From the NCBI GenBank assembly GCA_934589065.1, contig CAKTNN010000007.1:10989-74988 (forward strand): a DNA stretch of 64,000 bases. Direction: 5' to 3'. Both the position numbers and the translations under genes were made by a program. Positions 1 through 7,533 of the stretch are shown piece after piece. The stretch comes from an uncultured Oscillospiraceae bacterium. GTDB taxonomy: Bacteria > Bacillota > Clostridia > Oscillospirales > Oscillospiraceae. The notes under the pieces were generated by a model. It was not told the origin of the DNA and ran no database searches. It saw only the letters and a program-made list of their open reading frames with translations. Every line of letters begins with the position of its first letter. Position 1 is the stretch's first letter.

Positions 1-549
1 AAAAGGGCCCTGCATGGCGATGGTTCTTGCCGTGGGAAGCCCCGCCTCCCGGCACACCGTGAGGCTGCTCTCCACCGGCAGCACTCTGGCATAAAACCGC
101 TCCCCGAACCCGGGGATATCCTTGTAGCAGCTCAGCTCCTTGCTGCCCACGGTGAGAAATACATTCCCCTCCGTGCGGCTGAGCCACTGCACCGCCTCCT
201 GGGTGGAGGTGACGAACACACATTTTTCCGGCAGCCCTCCATCCCGCAGCAGCCGCAAATAGGGCGTTGCGGTTTTTTGGCAGGCAGCGCGGATGTTATC
301 CGTTACAATGGGCGCATAAGGATGGGTGGCATCCACCACGTAGGAAAAGCCCTCGCTTCTGAAAAGGGCCTCCATCTGCTCCTCGTCCAGCCGCCGGGCA
401 GACACGGTAACGCCGGGAATCTCTTCCAATAGCTCCCCGCCGTACTCCGTAGCGGCGCAGGCGGTAACCTGCACCTGCTCCTGCTGGGATAGCCAGCTCA
501 CCAGTTCCCGGCCCTCGGAAGTTCCGGCAAACACGCAAAGCTTATACAT
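1..549 (-). CDS. cobK: Precorrin-6A/cobalt-precorrin-6A reductase (partial, runs off left edge)
   Basis: NAD(P)H-dependent reductase of the corrin macrocycle, next to CobJ in the pathway. Reading the minus strand from the ATG at 549 gives MYKLCVFAGTSEGRELVSWL, the CobK/CbiJ nucleotide-binding start, and later VVDATHPYAPIVTDNIR (about residues 70-86), a family hallmark. The frame is open to position 1, so 183 residues are visible and the C-terminal part (family length about 250) lies outside the window. Its first 8 bases overlap the end of cobJ, which suggests translational coupling in the cbi operon. The family is clear; whether the substrate is the cobalt form is inferred from the CbiD/CbiG neighbours. 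Confidence 0.9.
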   Translation of the reverse strand, partial: MYKLCVFAGTSEGRELVSWLSQQEQVQVTACAATEYGGELLEEIPGVTVSARRLDEEQMEALFRSEGFSYVVDATHPYAPIVTDNIRAACQKTATPYLRLLRDGGLPEKCVFVTSTQEAVQWLSRTEGNVFLTVGSKELSCYKDIPGFGERFYARVLPVESSLTVCREAGLPTARTIAMQGPF

Positions 550-1270
550 CCCGGTATCCTCTGGGGGTGACCATATTTCCGGCAATGCACTTGGTCTGGG
601 CGTTTCCAATGAACACGGTGCAGAACATATCCGCATCAAAATCCCGGAGCTCCTTCAATGTCAGCAAGGTTCTGTGCTGCCCCTCTCTGCCGATGTTGCG
701 CACCACGCCGCAGAGCCTGTCCTCCGGCAGGGTTTTCAGCAGAATATCGCAGGCCTTTCTCAGGTGGTCGGGCCGCCCGTGGCTCTTGGGGTTATAAATC
801 ACAATGGACAGGTCTGCCTTGGCGGCATAGTCCAGTCTTGTTTCGATTTTCTCCCAGGGAGTCAACCGGTCAGACAGGCTGATGACGGCAAAATCGTGGG
901 TCAGGGGCGCGCCCAGCACCGCGCCGCCGGAGCAGGCGGCAGTCAGGCCGGGGATCACCTCCACTTCCACACCCGTTTCCTCTCCCAGAATTTCATAAAT
1001 CAGGGAGGCCATGCCGTAAATTCCGCTGTCGCCGGAGCAGACCATGGCAACGGTTTTGCCCTTCTGTGCCTCTTCAATTGCCATACGGCAGCGGTCTGCC
1101 TCCTGGGTCATGGGGGTAGAAAGCAGCTCCTTGCCGGGATAGCGATCCTTAACAAGGTCTACATACACAGGGTAACCCACAATCACCTGGCTTTCTGCCA
1201 GGGCCTTGTCCGCCCGGATGGTCATATTCTCATAGTTTCCTGGGCCAATGCCCACAATATACAGCTTCAA
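542..1270 (-). CDS. cbiH: Precorrin-3B / cobalt-factor III C17-methyltransferase
   Basis: SAM-dependent methylation at C17 with ring contraction in cobalamin synthesis; cobJ is the equivalent name in the aerobic pathway. From the chosen start the protein is 242 residues and begins MKLYIVGIGPG, the tetrapyrrole-methylase GxGxG loop, with CSGDSGIYGMA at about 78-88 and NPKSHGRP further on. I place the start at a TTG (1270-1268) rather than the longer TTG at 1285: it lies 7 bases after GGGAGG and overlaps the TGA of cbiG in a TTGA arrangement, the usual coupling geometry. The 3' end overlaps cobK by 8 bases. The family assignment is firm; the start is a judgement. Confidence 0.92.
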   Translation of the reverse strand: MKLYIVGIGPGNYENMTIRADKALAESQVIVGYPVYVDLVKDRYPGKELLSTPMTQEADRCRMAIEEAQKGKTVAMVCSGDSGIYGMASLIYEILGEETGVEVEVIPGLTAACSGGAVLGAPLTHDFAVISLSDRLTPWEKIETRLDYAAKADLSIVIYNPKSHGRPDHLRKACDILLKTLPEDRLCGVVRNIGREGQHRTLLTLKELRDFDADMFCTVFIGNAQTKCIAGNMVTPRGYRDV

Positions 1271-2283
1271 AACGAAACCTCCCAATCTTTCCGGCTTACT
1301 GCCACGGTAACCCCCTGACAGGCCGTTTTTGCAACAATCAGTTTTCCTCCGGCCTTTACAGCCGCCCGCTCACACACATTGTCCACCCCGGTAACAGACC
1401 GCACAAAGGTAGACTGGGTGAATTCCCCGGCAACCTGCCGCAGTTCCTCCGCCGAATAAAAGCGGATGGGGATATTGGCCTTTTCGCAGTAGGATCGCAG
1501 CCCCGGCTCTTCCGCCTTCAAATCGATGGAGGCCGCCCCGGCTACCCCTTCCAGCCTTAGGCCGTGGGCGGAAAATACCGAGTCCACAGCCTCTTTTATG
1601 GCTGCTTCCGGCGTACCCTTGCGGCAGCCCAGGCCCAGCGTCAGGAGTCTGGGCGTCAGCACCAGGGTGTTTTCAAAGGGTTTTGCTCCATCCAGCCCCA
1701 CATAGATGCCCAGCGGGCCGGTATTTCCCGCCACCAAGCCTTTGGGCAGCGTCCCCGAAATGGGATACTGGCTGCATAGGGGGATGTCCCCTTCCAAAAT
1801 GGCGGCAGATACCGCCTTGCACAGCTCCATAGAGCCGATGTGCAGGTTTTGCCCCACCGCCCAGCTATCCACGGAGAATTTCTTTTCCACATCCGTTGCG
1901 GTTGTAACCACACTCTGGGCCCCGATGGCCTTTGCCAGGGAAACGGTCAGGGCGTTTGCCCCGCCGATGTGCCCGGACAAAAGGGAAATGACAAAGGTTC
2001 CCCCCTCGTCCGCCACCAGCACCCCGGGGTCGGTTTTCTTATCCTTCACCCAGGGGGCAATGGCCCGCACCGCCATACCGGTGCTGCCGATAAACAAAAT
2101 CTGGTCGGCCCAGGAAAAATACCCGCCCATGCAGGCGCTTAAAGGAGGCCGGTAGGCTTCAAAACCGGAAAAGCAAAACTTTTCCATGGTCACCATCCGG
2201 CATTCCTCCGGGCGCAAAGCCTCCCGGCACCGTTGGGCCAGGCAGCAGCCCTTCCGGGTGAAGGCGAAGATGGCAAGCTTCAT
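1267..2283 (-). CDS. cbiG: Cobalt-precorrin-5A hydrolase
   Basis: Opens the delta-lactone of cobalt-precorrin-5A and releases acetaldehyde, a step specific to the anaerobic (early cobalt) cobalamin route. 338 residues. The N-terminal CbiG domain carries LLSGHIGGANALT (about 101-113), a mid region follows, and the C-terminal CobE/CbiG domain starts at LGLGCRKGTPEAAI (about 216). The ATG overlaps the TGA of the upstream cbiF in an ATGA, and the stop overlaps the cbiH start. Its presence shows that the pathway here is the oxygen-independent one. Confidence 0.93.
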   Translation of the reverse strand: MKLAIFAFTRKGCCLAQRCREALRPEECRMVTMEKFCFSGFEAYRPPLSACMGGYFSWADQILFIGSTGMAVRAIAPWVKDKKTDPGVLVADEGGTFVISLLSGHIGGANALTVSLAKAIGAQSVVTTATDVEKKFSVDSWAVGQNLHIGSMELCKAVSAAILEGDIPLCSQYPISGTLPKGLVAGNTGPLGIYVGLDGAKPFENTLVLTPRLLTLGLGCRKGTPEAAIKEAVDSVFSAHGLRLEGVAGAASIDLKAEEPGLRSYCEKANIPIRFYSAEELRQVAGEFTQSTFVRSVTGVDNVCERAAVKAGGKLIVAKTACQGVTVAVSRKDWEVSF

Positions 2284-3038
2284 TTGGTAGCAGCCTCGTG
2301 GAAGGGGCGCTCATAGCTGGGGTCATACAGGAAGGACTTGGCGTACTTTTCTCCCATGCAGTCCCCCACAATAATCAGGCTGGTGCGGGTCAGATCGTTT
2401 TCCGTAACGGTCTTGTGGAGGGTATCCACCGTGCAGTGGTAAATCCGCTCATCGGGCCAGCTGGCCTTAAACACAATGGCTACCGGGGTAGAGCCGGGAT
2501 AGCCGCCCTCCAGGAGCTCCTTTTGCAGCTCCTCGGTAAGCCTTGTGCTGAGGTACAGGCACATGGTTGCCCGGTGGGCCGCCAAAGAGCGGATGCTCTC
2601 CTTCTCCGGCACCAGGGTTCTGCCGGACTGCCGGGTGATAATCACGGTCTGGCTGACATCCGGCAGGGTAAACTCCTGCTTTAAGGAGGCGGCGGCCCCG
2701 CAGAAGGCACTGACGCCGGGGGTTACGTCAAACTCGATGCCCCTGGGAATCAGCTCGTCAAACTGCTCCCGGACAGCGCCGTAAATGCTGCTGTCGCCGG
2801 TATGGAGACGGACGGTGGTTTTGCCCTCAGCCTCCGCCTTTACGATTACGGCAGTGGTTTCCGCCAGAGTCATTTTTGCACTGTTATGAATTTCACAGCC
2901 GGGCTTGCAGTAGTTCAGCAGTTCCGGGTTCACCAGAGAACCGGCATAAATCACCACATCCGCTTCTCCCAGGAGTCTTGCCCCCCGGACGGTAATGAGA
3001 TCCGCTGCTCCGCAGCCTGCGCCCACAAAATGTACCAT
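2280..3038 (-). CDS. cbiF: Precorrin-4 / cobalt-precorrin-4 C11-methyltransferase
   Basis: SAM-dependent C11 methylation in the corrin ring pathway (CobM in the aerobic nomenclature). 252 residues, the usual size. It begins MVHFVGAGCGAADLIT, has YAGSLVNPELL (about 31-41), typical of this methylase and not of the C17 or C20 enzymes, and LHTGDSSIYGA (about 78-88). The start at 3038 follows a GGAGG-type ribosome site. It lies 40 bases downstream of cbiD and overlaps cbiG by 4 bases, within the same transcript. Confidence 0.93.
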   Translation of the reverse strand: MVHFVGAGCGAADLITVRGARLLGEADVVIYAGSLVNPELLNYCKPGCEIHNSAKMTLAETTAVIVKAEAEGKTTVRLHTGDSSIYGAVREQFDELIPRGIEFDVTPGVSAFCGAAASLKQEFTLPDVSQTVIITRQSGRTLVPEKESIRSLAAHRATMCLYLSTRLTEELQKELLEGGYPGSTPVAIVFKASWPDERIYHCTVDTLHKTVTENDLTRTSLIIVGDCMGEKYAKSFLYDPSYERPFHEAATK

Positions 3039-3078
3039 TTTCTATTCCTCCGTTTTTCGTTTACTTGCTGATGTTCAT

Positions 3079-4218
3079 TTACGGCATTTGCGTTTCCGTC
3101 CCGGCAAAGGGGGCTAAAAATTCCCTTGCCTTCTCCGTCTCTCCCAAAAGGCCGTATACCTTGGAAAAGTACATACATTCCACTTTCATATTTTCCCCGG
3201 CCCGATACTGCAAATTCTTCTGGATTCTGCCCGTCAGGCGGTGCAGCACGCCCCCGCGTTTTTCCTCCGGCAGAAGCCGCAGCATTTCATCGCAGCTGAC
3301 GCAGTCCAGCATTCTTTGGATGATTTCCGGGGCTGCCCCCTCGCAGCCCGCCAGGGCGCAGAGAATCTCTCCCCGGCAATCGCCGTATTTCGAGTGGGTG
3401 TTCATCATGTTTCCCGCCAGCTTTACAAGCTTGCCGATATGGCCCACAAGAATTACCCTGGTAAATCCCAGGCTCTTGCACATATCCAGAGCGTCCCCAA
3501 TAAAGTTGCTCACCTGCACCGCTCTTTGGGGGTCCACCCCCAGGCCGTCCTTCAGATAGTCGCAGCCATAGTTGCCGGGGGTGAGCAGAACGGAATCCCA
3601 CTGGGTGCGCTTTTGCCGCAGCTCCACGCCGATGGTATCCAGCAGCGCCCGCTCGCTCATGGGCTCTACAATGCCGGTGGTTCCCAAAATGGAGATGCCG
3701 CCCACAATACCCAGCCTGGGATTGAAGGTCTTTTTTGCCAGTTCTTCTCCCAGGGGCACGGAAATTTCCACCCGGAAGCCCCCGGAATAATCCAGGGTTT
3801 TTGCCACCTCTGTCAGGTTTTCCCGGATCATCTTTCTGGGCACGGAATTGATTGCCGCCTGTCCCGGCTTCTGGTCAAGGCCCGGCTTGGTCACCCGGCC
3901 CACGCCAAAGCCTCCGTCTATTTCCACCCCAGGGGTTTCCAGCAGGCTCACCTTGGCATAAATCAACGCTCCGGCGGTGATATCCGGGTCGTCTCCCCCG
4001 TCCTTTACAATGGCGCAGGAGACAAAATCCGTTCCTTTTTGGATATCCTGCACTTCCAGATTCAGATCGATTCCCTTCGGGGTATGCAGGGCAATGGTTT
4101 CCTTTCGGGCGCCCGTCAGCAGCATCCACCCCGCCGCCTTGGCTGCCGCAGCAGCACAGGAGCCGGTGGTGTAGCCCAGACGCAGGCGCTTGCCCTCTTT
4201 TACAACAAACTGCTCCAT
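3079..4218 (-). CDS. cbiD: Cobalt-precorrin-5B (C1)-methyltransferase
   Basis: Methylates C1 of cobalt-precorrin-5B in the anaerobic pathway. 379 residues from the ATG at 4218. The N-terminus reads MEQFVVKEGKRLRLGYTTGS and then CAAAAAKA, the CbiD signature. GGISILGTTGIVEPMSERAL and ILVGHIGKLVKLAGN in the second half are also typical. The frame is open 35 codons upstream, but that stretch is the antisense-like 3' end of cbiC and has no family similarity, so the ATG one base after the cbiC stop is preferred. The C-terminal tail after about residue 330 is poorly conserved. Confidence 0.94.
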   Translation of the reverse strand: MEQFVVKEGKRLRLGYTTGSCAAAAAKAAGWMLLTGARKETIALHTPKGIDLNLEVQDIQKGTDFVSCAIVKDGGDDPDITAGALIYAKVSLLETPGVEIDGGFGVGRVTKPGLDQKPGQAAINSVPRKMIRENLTEVAKTLDYSGGFRVEISVPLGEELAKKTFNPRLGIVGGISILGTTGIVEPMSERALLDTIGVELRQKRTQWDSVLLTPGNYGCDYLKDGLGVDPQRAVQVSNFIGDALDMCKSLGFTRVILVGHIGKLVKLAGNMMNTHSKYGDCRGEILCALAGCEGAAPEIIQRMLDCVSCDEMLRLLPEEKRGGVLHRLTGRIQKNLQYRAGENMKVECMYFSKVYGLLGETEKAREFLAPFAGTETQMP

Positions 4219-4219
4219 A

Positions 4220-4846
4220 TCAGCGGGTGATCTGGTAGAGCATGGCGTTGCAGATTGCAGCGGCAACGTTGCTGCCGCCCTTTCTGCCCCGGGCAACGAT
4301 GTAGGGAGCCTTGTCGGACGCAATAATCAGCTCCTTGCTCTCCACCACGTTTACAAACCCCACCGGCACGCCGATGATCAGTGCCGGGTTCAATTTCCCG
4401 GCATCCATCAGCTCTTTGATGCAGATCAGGGCCGTGGGGGCGTTGCCAATGGCAAAGATGCAGGGCTTGGGGAGCTCCGCCGCCCGCTCCATGGAGACAA
4501 TGGCCCGGGTCACTCCCCGCTGCTTTGCCTCGGCAGCAACGCTTTCATCGGACATAAAGCAGTGCACCTGCCCGCCCAATTTGCCCAAAATGGTTTTATT
4601 GATGCCGGCCTTCGCCATCTGGGTATCGGTGACAATATCGCAGCCGGAGCGCAGGGCCTCAATTCCCTTGGCAACCGCTCCCTGGGAGAAAACCAGATTC
4701 TTGGCATAGTCAAAATCCGCAGAGGTGTGAATCACCCGCTTTACCACCAGCTCGTTTTCCGGTGCAATGGGGGTATCCCCCAGAATTTCCGTAATGATTT
4801 CAAAGCTGCGCTTTTCAATATCCATGGGCTTTACAATTTCAAGCAT
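4220..4846 (-). CDS. cbiC: Precorrin-8X methylmutase
   Basis: Moves the C11 methyl group to C12 to give (cobalt-)hydrogenobyrinate. 208 residues, the normal length. Visible family features are SFEIITEILGD near the start, RVIHTSADFDYAKNL (about 40-54) with the active-site His, and VPVGFVNVVESKE (about 156-168). The ATG lies 8 bases inside the end of cbiA, and the stop is followed one base later by the cbiD start, so the three are surely translated from one message. Confidence 0.94.
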   Translation of the reverse strand: MLEIVKPMDIEKRSFEIITEILGDTPIAPENELVVKRVIHTSADFDYAKNLVFSQGAVAKGIEALRSGCDIVTDTQMAKAGINKTILGKLGGQVHCFMSDESVAAEAKQRGVTRAIVSMERAAELPKPCIFAIGNAPTALICIKELMDAGKLNPALIIGVPVGFVNVVESKELIIASDKAPYIVARGRKGGSNVAAAICNAMLYQITR

Positions 4847-6194
4847 GGTTTTTCTCCTTTCGGCACGCGTTCAAAAAGTTTGCAGCCATCTCCGGCTGGG
4901 CATAGAAATGGAAATGGGGAAACCCCGCATAAAGGGTATCGCTGACGATTCCGCACTCCCAGCCCCGGCCGTCGGCCTTCTGGGCATGGAAGCCCTCCCC
5001 ATTGCAGGTGGTATCGTAATAGTGAAATTCGTGGGCCGGGATGTGCTCCCCCGCCCTGCACAAAAGATTGTCTTCCCTTGCCGTCAGGGTCACATAGCCG
5101 AACCGGCTGAGCTTTCCCGTGTTGCGGCCCTCTCCCGGGAGAAGCCCCACCATGGCCCTGCCGTCCAGCTCCTTCTGCAGATACAAAAAGCCGCCGCACT
5201 CCGCGATACAGGGAAGATTCTTTTCCAGAGCGGCGCGGATGCTTTTGCGCATGGATTCGTTCCGCTCCAACCGGTCTTCATACAGTTCCGGGTAGCCGCC
5301 TCCCAGATAAAGGCCCTGGATATTTTCCGGCAGGGAAGGGTCTTCCAGAGGCGAAAAGGGCACGATCTCTGCCCCCAGGTCTTTTAGCAAATCCAGGTTG
5401 TCCTGATAGTAAAAGCAGAAGGCCTTATCCATGGCAACCGCCACCCGGACGGGGCTCCCCTTTGGGGGAAGCTTCGGTTCTTCCCAAGTCAGCTTGGGCG
5501 CGCGGGATGCCAGGGAAAGGATGCCGTCAATATCCACGCTTTTTTCCATCTGCTCCGCCAGTCGCCTGAGCTTTTCCTGGAGATCATCCATCTCCTGGGC
5601 CGTAATCAGGCCCAAGTGGCGGCTTTCCAGGGTGATTTCCGGCATATTGGGCAGGTAGCCCAGGGGCTGGATTTCCCCGTGGAAGTGCTCTAAGATTGCC
5701 GTCTTCAGTTTCGGGTACAGCATGGGGGAAACCCGGTTCAGCACGACCCCCTTCACCCCGCTGTCGGGGTACAGGTTTGCAAAGCCGGAAATGACCGCCA
5801 AAACGGAGTGGGCCGCCCCCCGGGCATTGATTGCCAGAATGGTGGGGGTGCCGGTGGTCACCGCCACGCGGTAGGAGCTGGCCTTTGTGGTAAGCCCCAC
5901 CCCATCATAGTAGCCCATAACCCCTTCGGTAACCGCGAGAGAAAAGCCCCGGCTGCCCATGGCCATGCGGTAGCGGAGCATATTTTCCTCCAAAAACTGC
6001 AAGTCCAGATTCCGGCAGGGGGTATGCAGCGCAGAGGCGTGAAACATGGGATCAATATAGTCCGGCCCGCACTTGAAAGAGCATACCTTCTCCCCCCGAA
6101 GGGAGAGCGCCGTCAGAAGTCCCGAAACCAATGTGGTCTTTCCGCAGCCGCTGTTGGTTCCGGCAATGAGGATGCGATTGAGTGTTTTTTCCAT
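4839..6194 (-). CDS. cbiA: Cobyrinate a,c-diamide synthase
   Basis: ATP- and glutamine-dependent amidation of the a and c side chains of cobyrinate. 451 residues. The P-loop is GTNSGCGKTT (about 12-21) in a DTB-synthetase-like domain. The C-terminal type-1 glutamine amidotransferase domain has PCIAECGGFLYL with the predicted nucleophile Cys333, and a His pair in FPHFHFY near 427-433. It is the first gene of the operon behind the cobalamin riboswitch. The ribosome site is weak, and a GC-rich imperfect hairpin sits just upstream. A second ATG at 6199 lies in another frame. Confidence 0.94.
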   Translation of the reverse strand: MEKTLNRILIAGTNSGCGKTTLVSGLLTALSLRGEKVCSFKCGPDYIDPMFHASALHTPCRNLDLQFLEENMLRYRMAMGSRGFSLAVTEGVMGYYDGVGLTTKASSYRVAVTTGTPTILAINARGAAHSVLAVISGFANLYPDSGVKGVVLNRVSPMLYPKLKTAILEHFHGEIQPLGYLPNMPEITLESRHLGLITAQEMDDLQEKLRRLAEQMEKSVDIDGILSLASRAPKLTWEEPKLPPKGSPVRVAVAMDKAFCFYYQDNLDLLKDLGAEIVPFSPLEDPSLPENIQGLYLGGGYPELYEDRLERNESMRKSIRAALEKNLPCIAECGGFLYLQKELDGRAMVGLLPGEGRNTGKLSRFGYVTLTAREDNLLCRAGEHIPAHEFHYYDTTCNGEGFHAQKADGRGWECGIVSDTLYAGFPHFHFYAQPEMAANFLNACRKEKNHA

Positions 6195-6205
6195 ACCATA
6201 CCCAC

Positions 6206-6244
6206 AAAAACCGCCGCAGCCAAAGTGACCGCCGCGGTTTTACT
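6206..6244 (-). other. Imperfect GC-rich hairpin just upstream of cbiA
   Basis: On the minus strand AAAACCGC pairs with GCGGTTTT around a GC-rich loop, followed by a run of five T about 10 bases before the cbiA start. It could be a second attenuator, a ribosome-site-masking stem or a processing site. No experiment-level support is visible. Confidence 0.4.
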
Positions 6245-6349
6245 TTCAAAAAATGGGGGAAGAGACACCTTCCCCCAGGGAATAAGACACGCAGACATTC
6301 CTTTTCGGAGGGCAATCTGTAGGGTGGATAAGGGGGAAACCACATAAAC

Positions 6350-6390
6350 AGCACCGAAAAAGAAAATGCGGCAGCACGTATGCTGCCGCA
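6350..6390 (-). terminator. Intrinsic terminator in the cbi leader (riboswitch expression platform)
   Basis: A perfect 10-bp stem (TGCGGCAGCA/TGCTGCCGCA, 6367-6376 and 6381-6390) with a 4-base loop is followed on the minus strand by TTTTCTTTTT. It lies about 65 bases downstream of the riboswitch core and about 155 bases before cbiA. It is the natural off-switch when cobalamin is bound. I did not resolve the competing anti-terminator. Confidence 0.8.
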
Positions 6391-6455
6391 GCCGTATTTC
6401 TGCGTCAAAAGCCGCCGGACGCCCGTACTTGCAGGGTGCGGCAAAAGAACCATTT

Positions 6456-6670
6456 CAGCAGGTATCCTGACTTGCGCATCTACAGCACACCCAGGGTCTT
6501 CTCGGCATTTTGCACGAACCTGATTGCCTACAGTCAGGAGCGCACAATGCAGCCAATGACCGGCTTTCGCCTTCTGGGGGCCTCCGCGTTTACAGTGGCG
6601 GTACCGTCCGGGAGTTGCACCCGATTCCCTATTCTCTTTCCAAACCCGAACCGGTCTGGGAAGCACTGAA
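6456..6670 (-). promoter_or_regulatory. Cobalamin (B12) riboswitch
   Basis: On the minus strand the leader carries the hallmark segments in order: GGGTGCAACTCCC (near 6610-6622), the B12-box-like GCCACTGTAAAC (6588-6599), and AAGTCAGGATACCTGCT (6457-6473), the conserved 3' part of the aptamer. It lies between a consensus promoter and the cbi genes, the expected place for B12-repressed corrin synthesis. The outer limits are approximate. Confidence 0.93.
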
Positions 6671-6693
6671 ACCGTTATTTACTTTCGGTTTTC

Positions 6694-6722
6694 ATTTTAC
6701 CACAGCCCCCGTACAATGTCAA
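6694..6722 (-). promoter_or_regulatory. Sigma-A promoter of the cbi operon
   Basis: Minus-strand TTGACA (6722-6717), a 17-base spacer and TAAAAT (6699-6694), about 25 bases ahead of the riboswitch. Confidence 0.8.
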
Positions 6723-6776
6723 CAAAAGAAACGGCTTTGGGCTCTATAATTTGCGCAGTTGGGCCAAGGTTTTCTT

Positions 6777-6805
6777 TTGACTTTCCCTGTGTTATTTTGT
6801 ATAAT
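6777..6805 (+). promoter_or_regulatory. Sigma-A promoter of trmB-mnmG
   Basis: TTGACT (6777-6782), a 17-base spacer and a perfect TATAAT (6800-6805), 44 bases before the trmB ATG. It faces away from the cbi promoter, so this is a divergent control region. Confidence 0.85.
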
Positions 6806-6849
6806 AAGGTGTTAAAATTTGGGTTAGCCCACCTTTTGGAGGACAAGAT

Positions 6850-7530
6850 ATGCGAATGCGAAGAATGAAGAACCTGGAGCCCCGGATGGAAAAGTGCGCC
6901 GCCCTGCGCGTCCAGGAGCCCCAGGCCATGCTTGGGCACTGGCGGGACAAAATGCCCGGCTGCTCCCAGCTGTGGGTGGAGGTCGGCTGCGGCAAGGGGA
7001 AATTCACCGCCGAAACTGCCCAGGCAAACCCCGATGTGCTGCTGGTTGCCGTGGAGCGCTGCCGGGAAGCCATGGTAGTCGCCATGGAAAAGGCCCAGAG
7101 TATGAATCTGACGAATGTACTCTTTATCGATATGGATGTAGCGGAGATCGAGTCCGTCTTTGCACCGGGGGAAATTGACCGGCTGTTTATCAATTTTCCC
7201 GACCCCTGGCCCCGGAAGAAAAACGCCAAGCGCCGCTTGACCCACCGGAGCTTTCTGGATAAATACTGCCGCGTTGTGCGGGAGGGCGGCGAATTCCACT
7301 TTAAAACCGACAACGCCCCCCTGTTTGCCTTCTCCCTGGAGGAGTTTGCCGCCTGCGGTCTGGAAACCAAGAACGTCACCGATGACCTGCACAAAGACGG
7401 CATTACCGGCATTATGACCGGATACGAAGAAAAATTCCACGCACTGGGCACCCCCATCCACCGGTGCGAGGTGGTATGCAAGCCCTTTACCCTTCCCAAG
7501 GAAGAAAAGAAACCCGCCGAGGAGGCTTAA
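6850..7530 (+). CDS. trmB: tRNA (guanine-N7-)-methyltransferase
   Basis: SAM-dependent m7G46 formation in tRNA. 226 residues with an N-terminal extension MRMRRMKNLEPRMEKC typical of the Firmicutes enzyme. The SAM loop VEVGCGKGKF lies at about 43-52, and the catalytic/substrate segment INFPDPWPRKKNAKRRLTH at about 117-135. GGAGG 8 bases upstream supports the ATG at 6850. Three bases separate it from mnmG, so the two tRNA-modification genes share a transcript. The last dozen residues are charged and poorly conserved. Confidence 0.95.
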   Translation: MRMRRMKNLEPRMEKCAALRVQEPQAMLGHWRDKMPGCSQLWVEVGCGKGKFTAETAQANPDVLLVAVERCREAMVVAMEKAQSMNLTNVLFIDMDVAEIESVFAPGEIDRLFINFPDPWPRKKNAKRRLTHRSFLDKYCRVVREGGEFHFKTDNAPLFAFSLEEFAACGLETKNVTDDLHKDGITGIMTGYEEKFHALGTPIHRCEVVCKPFTLPKEEKKPAEEA

Positions 7531-7533
7531 ACC

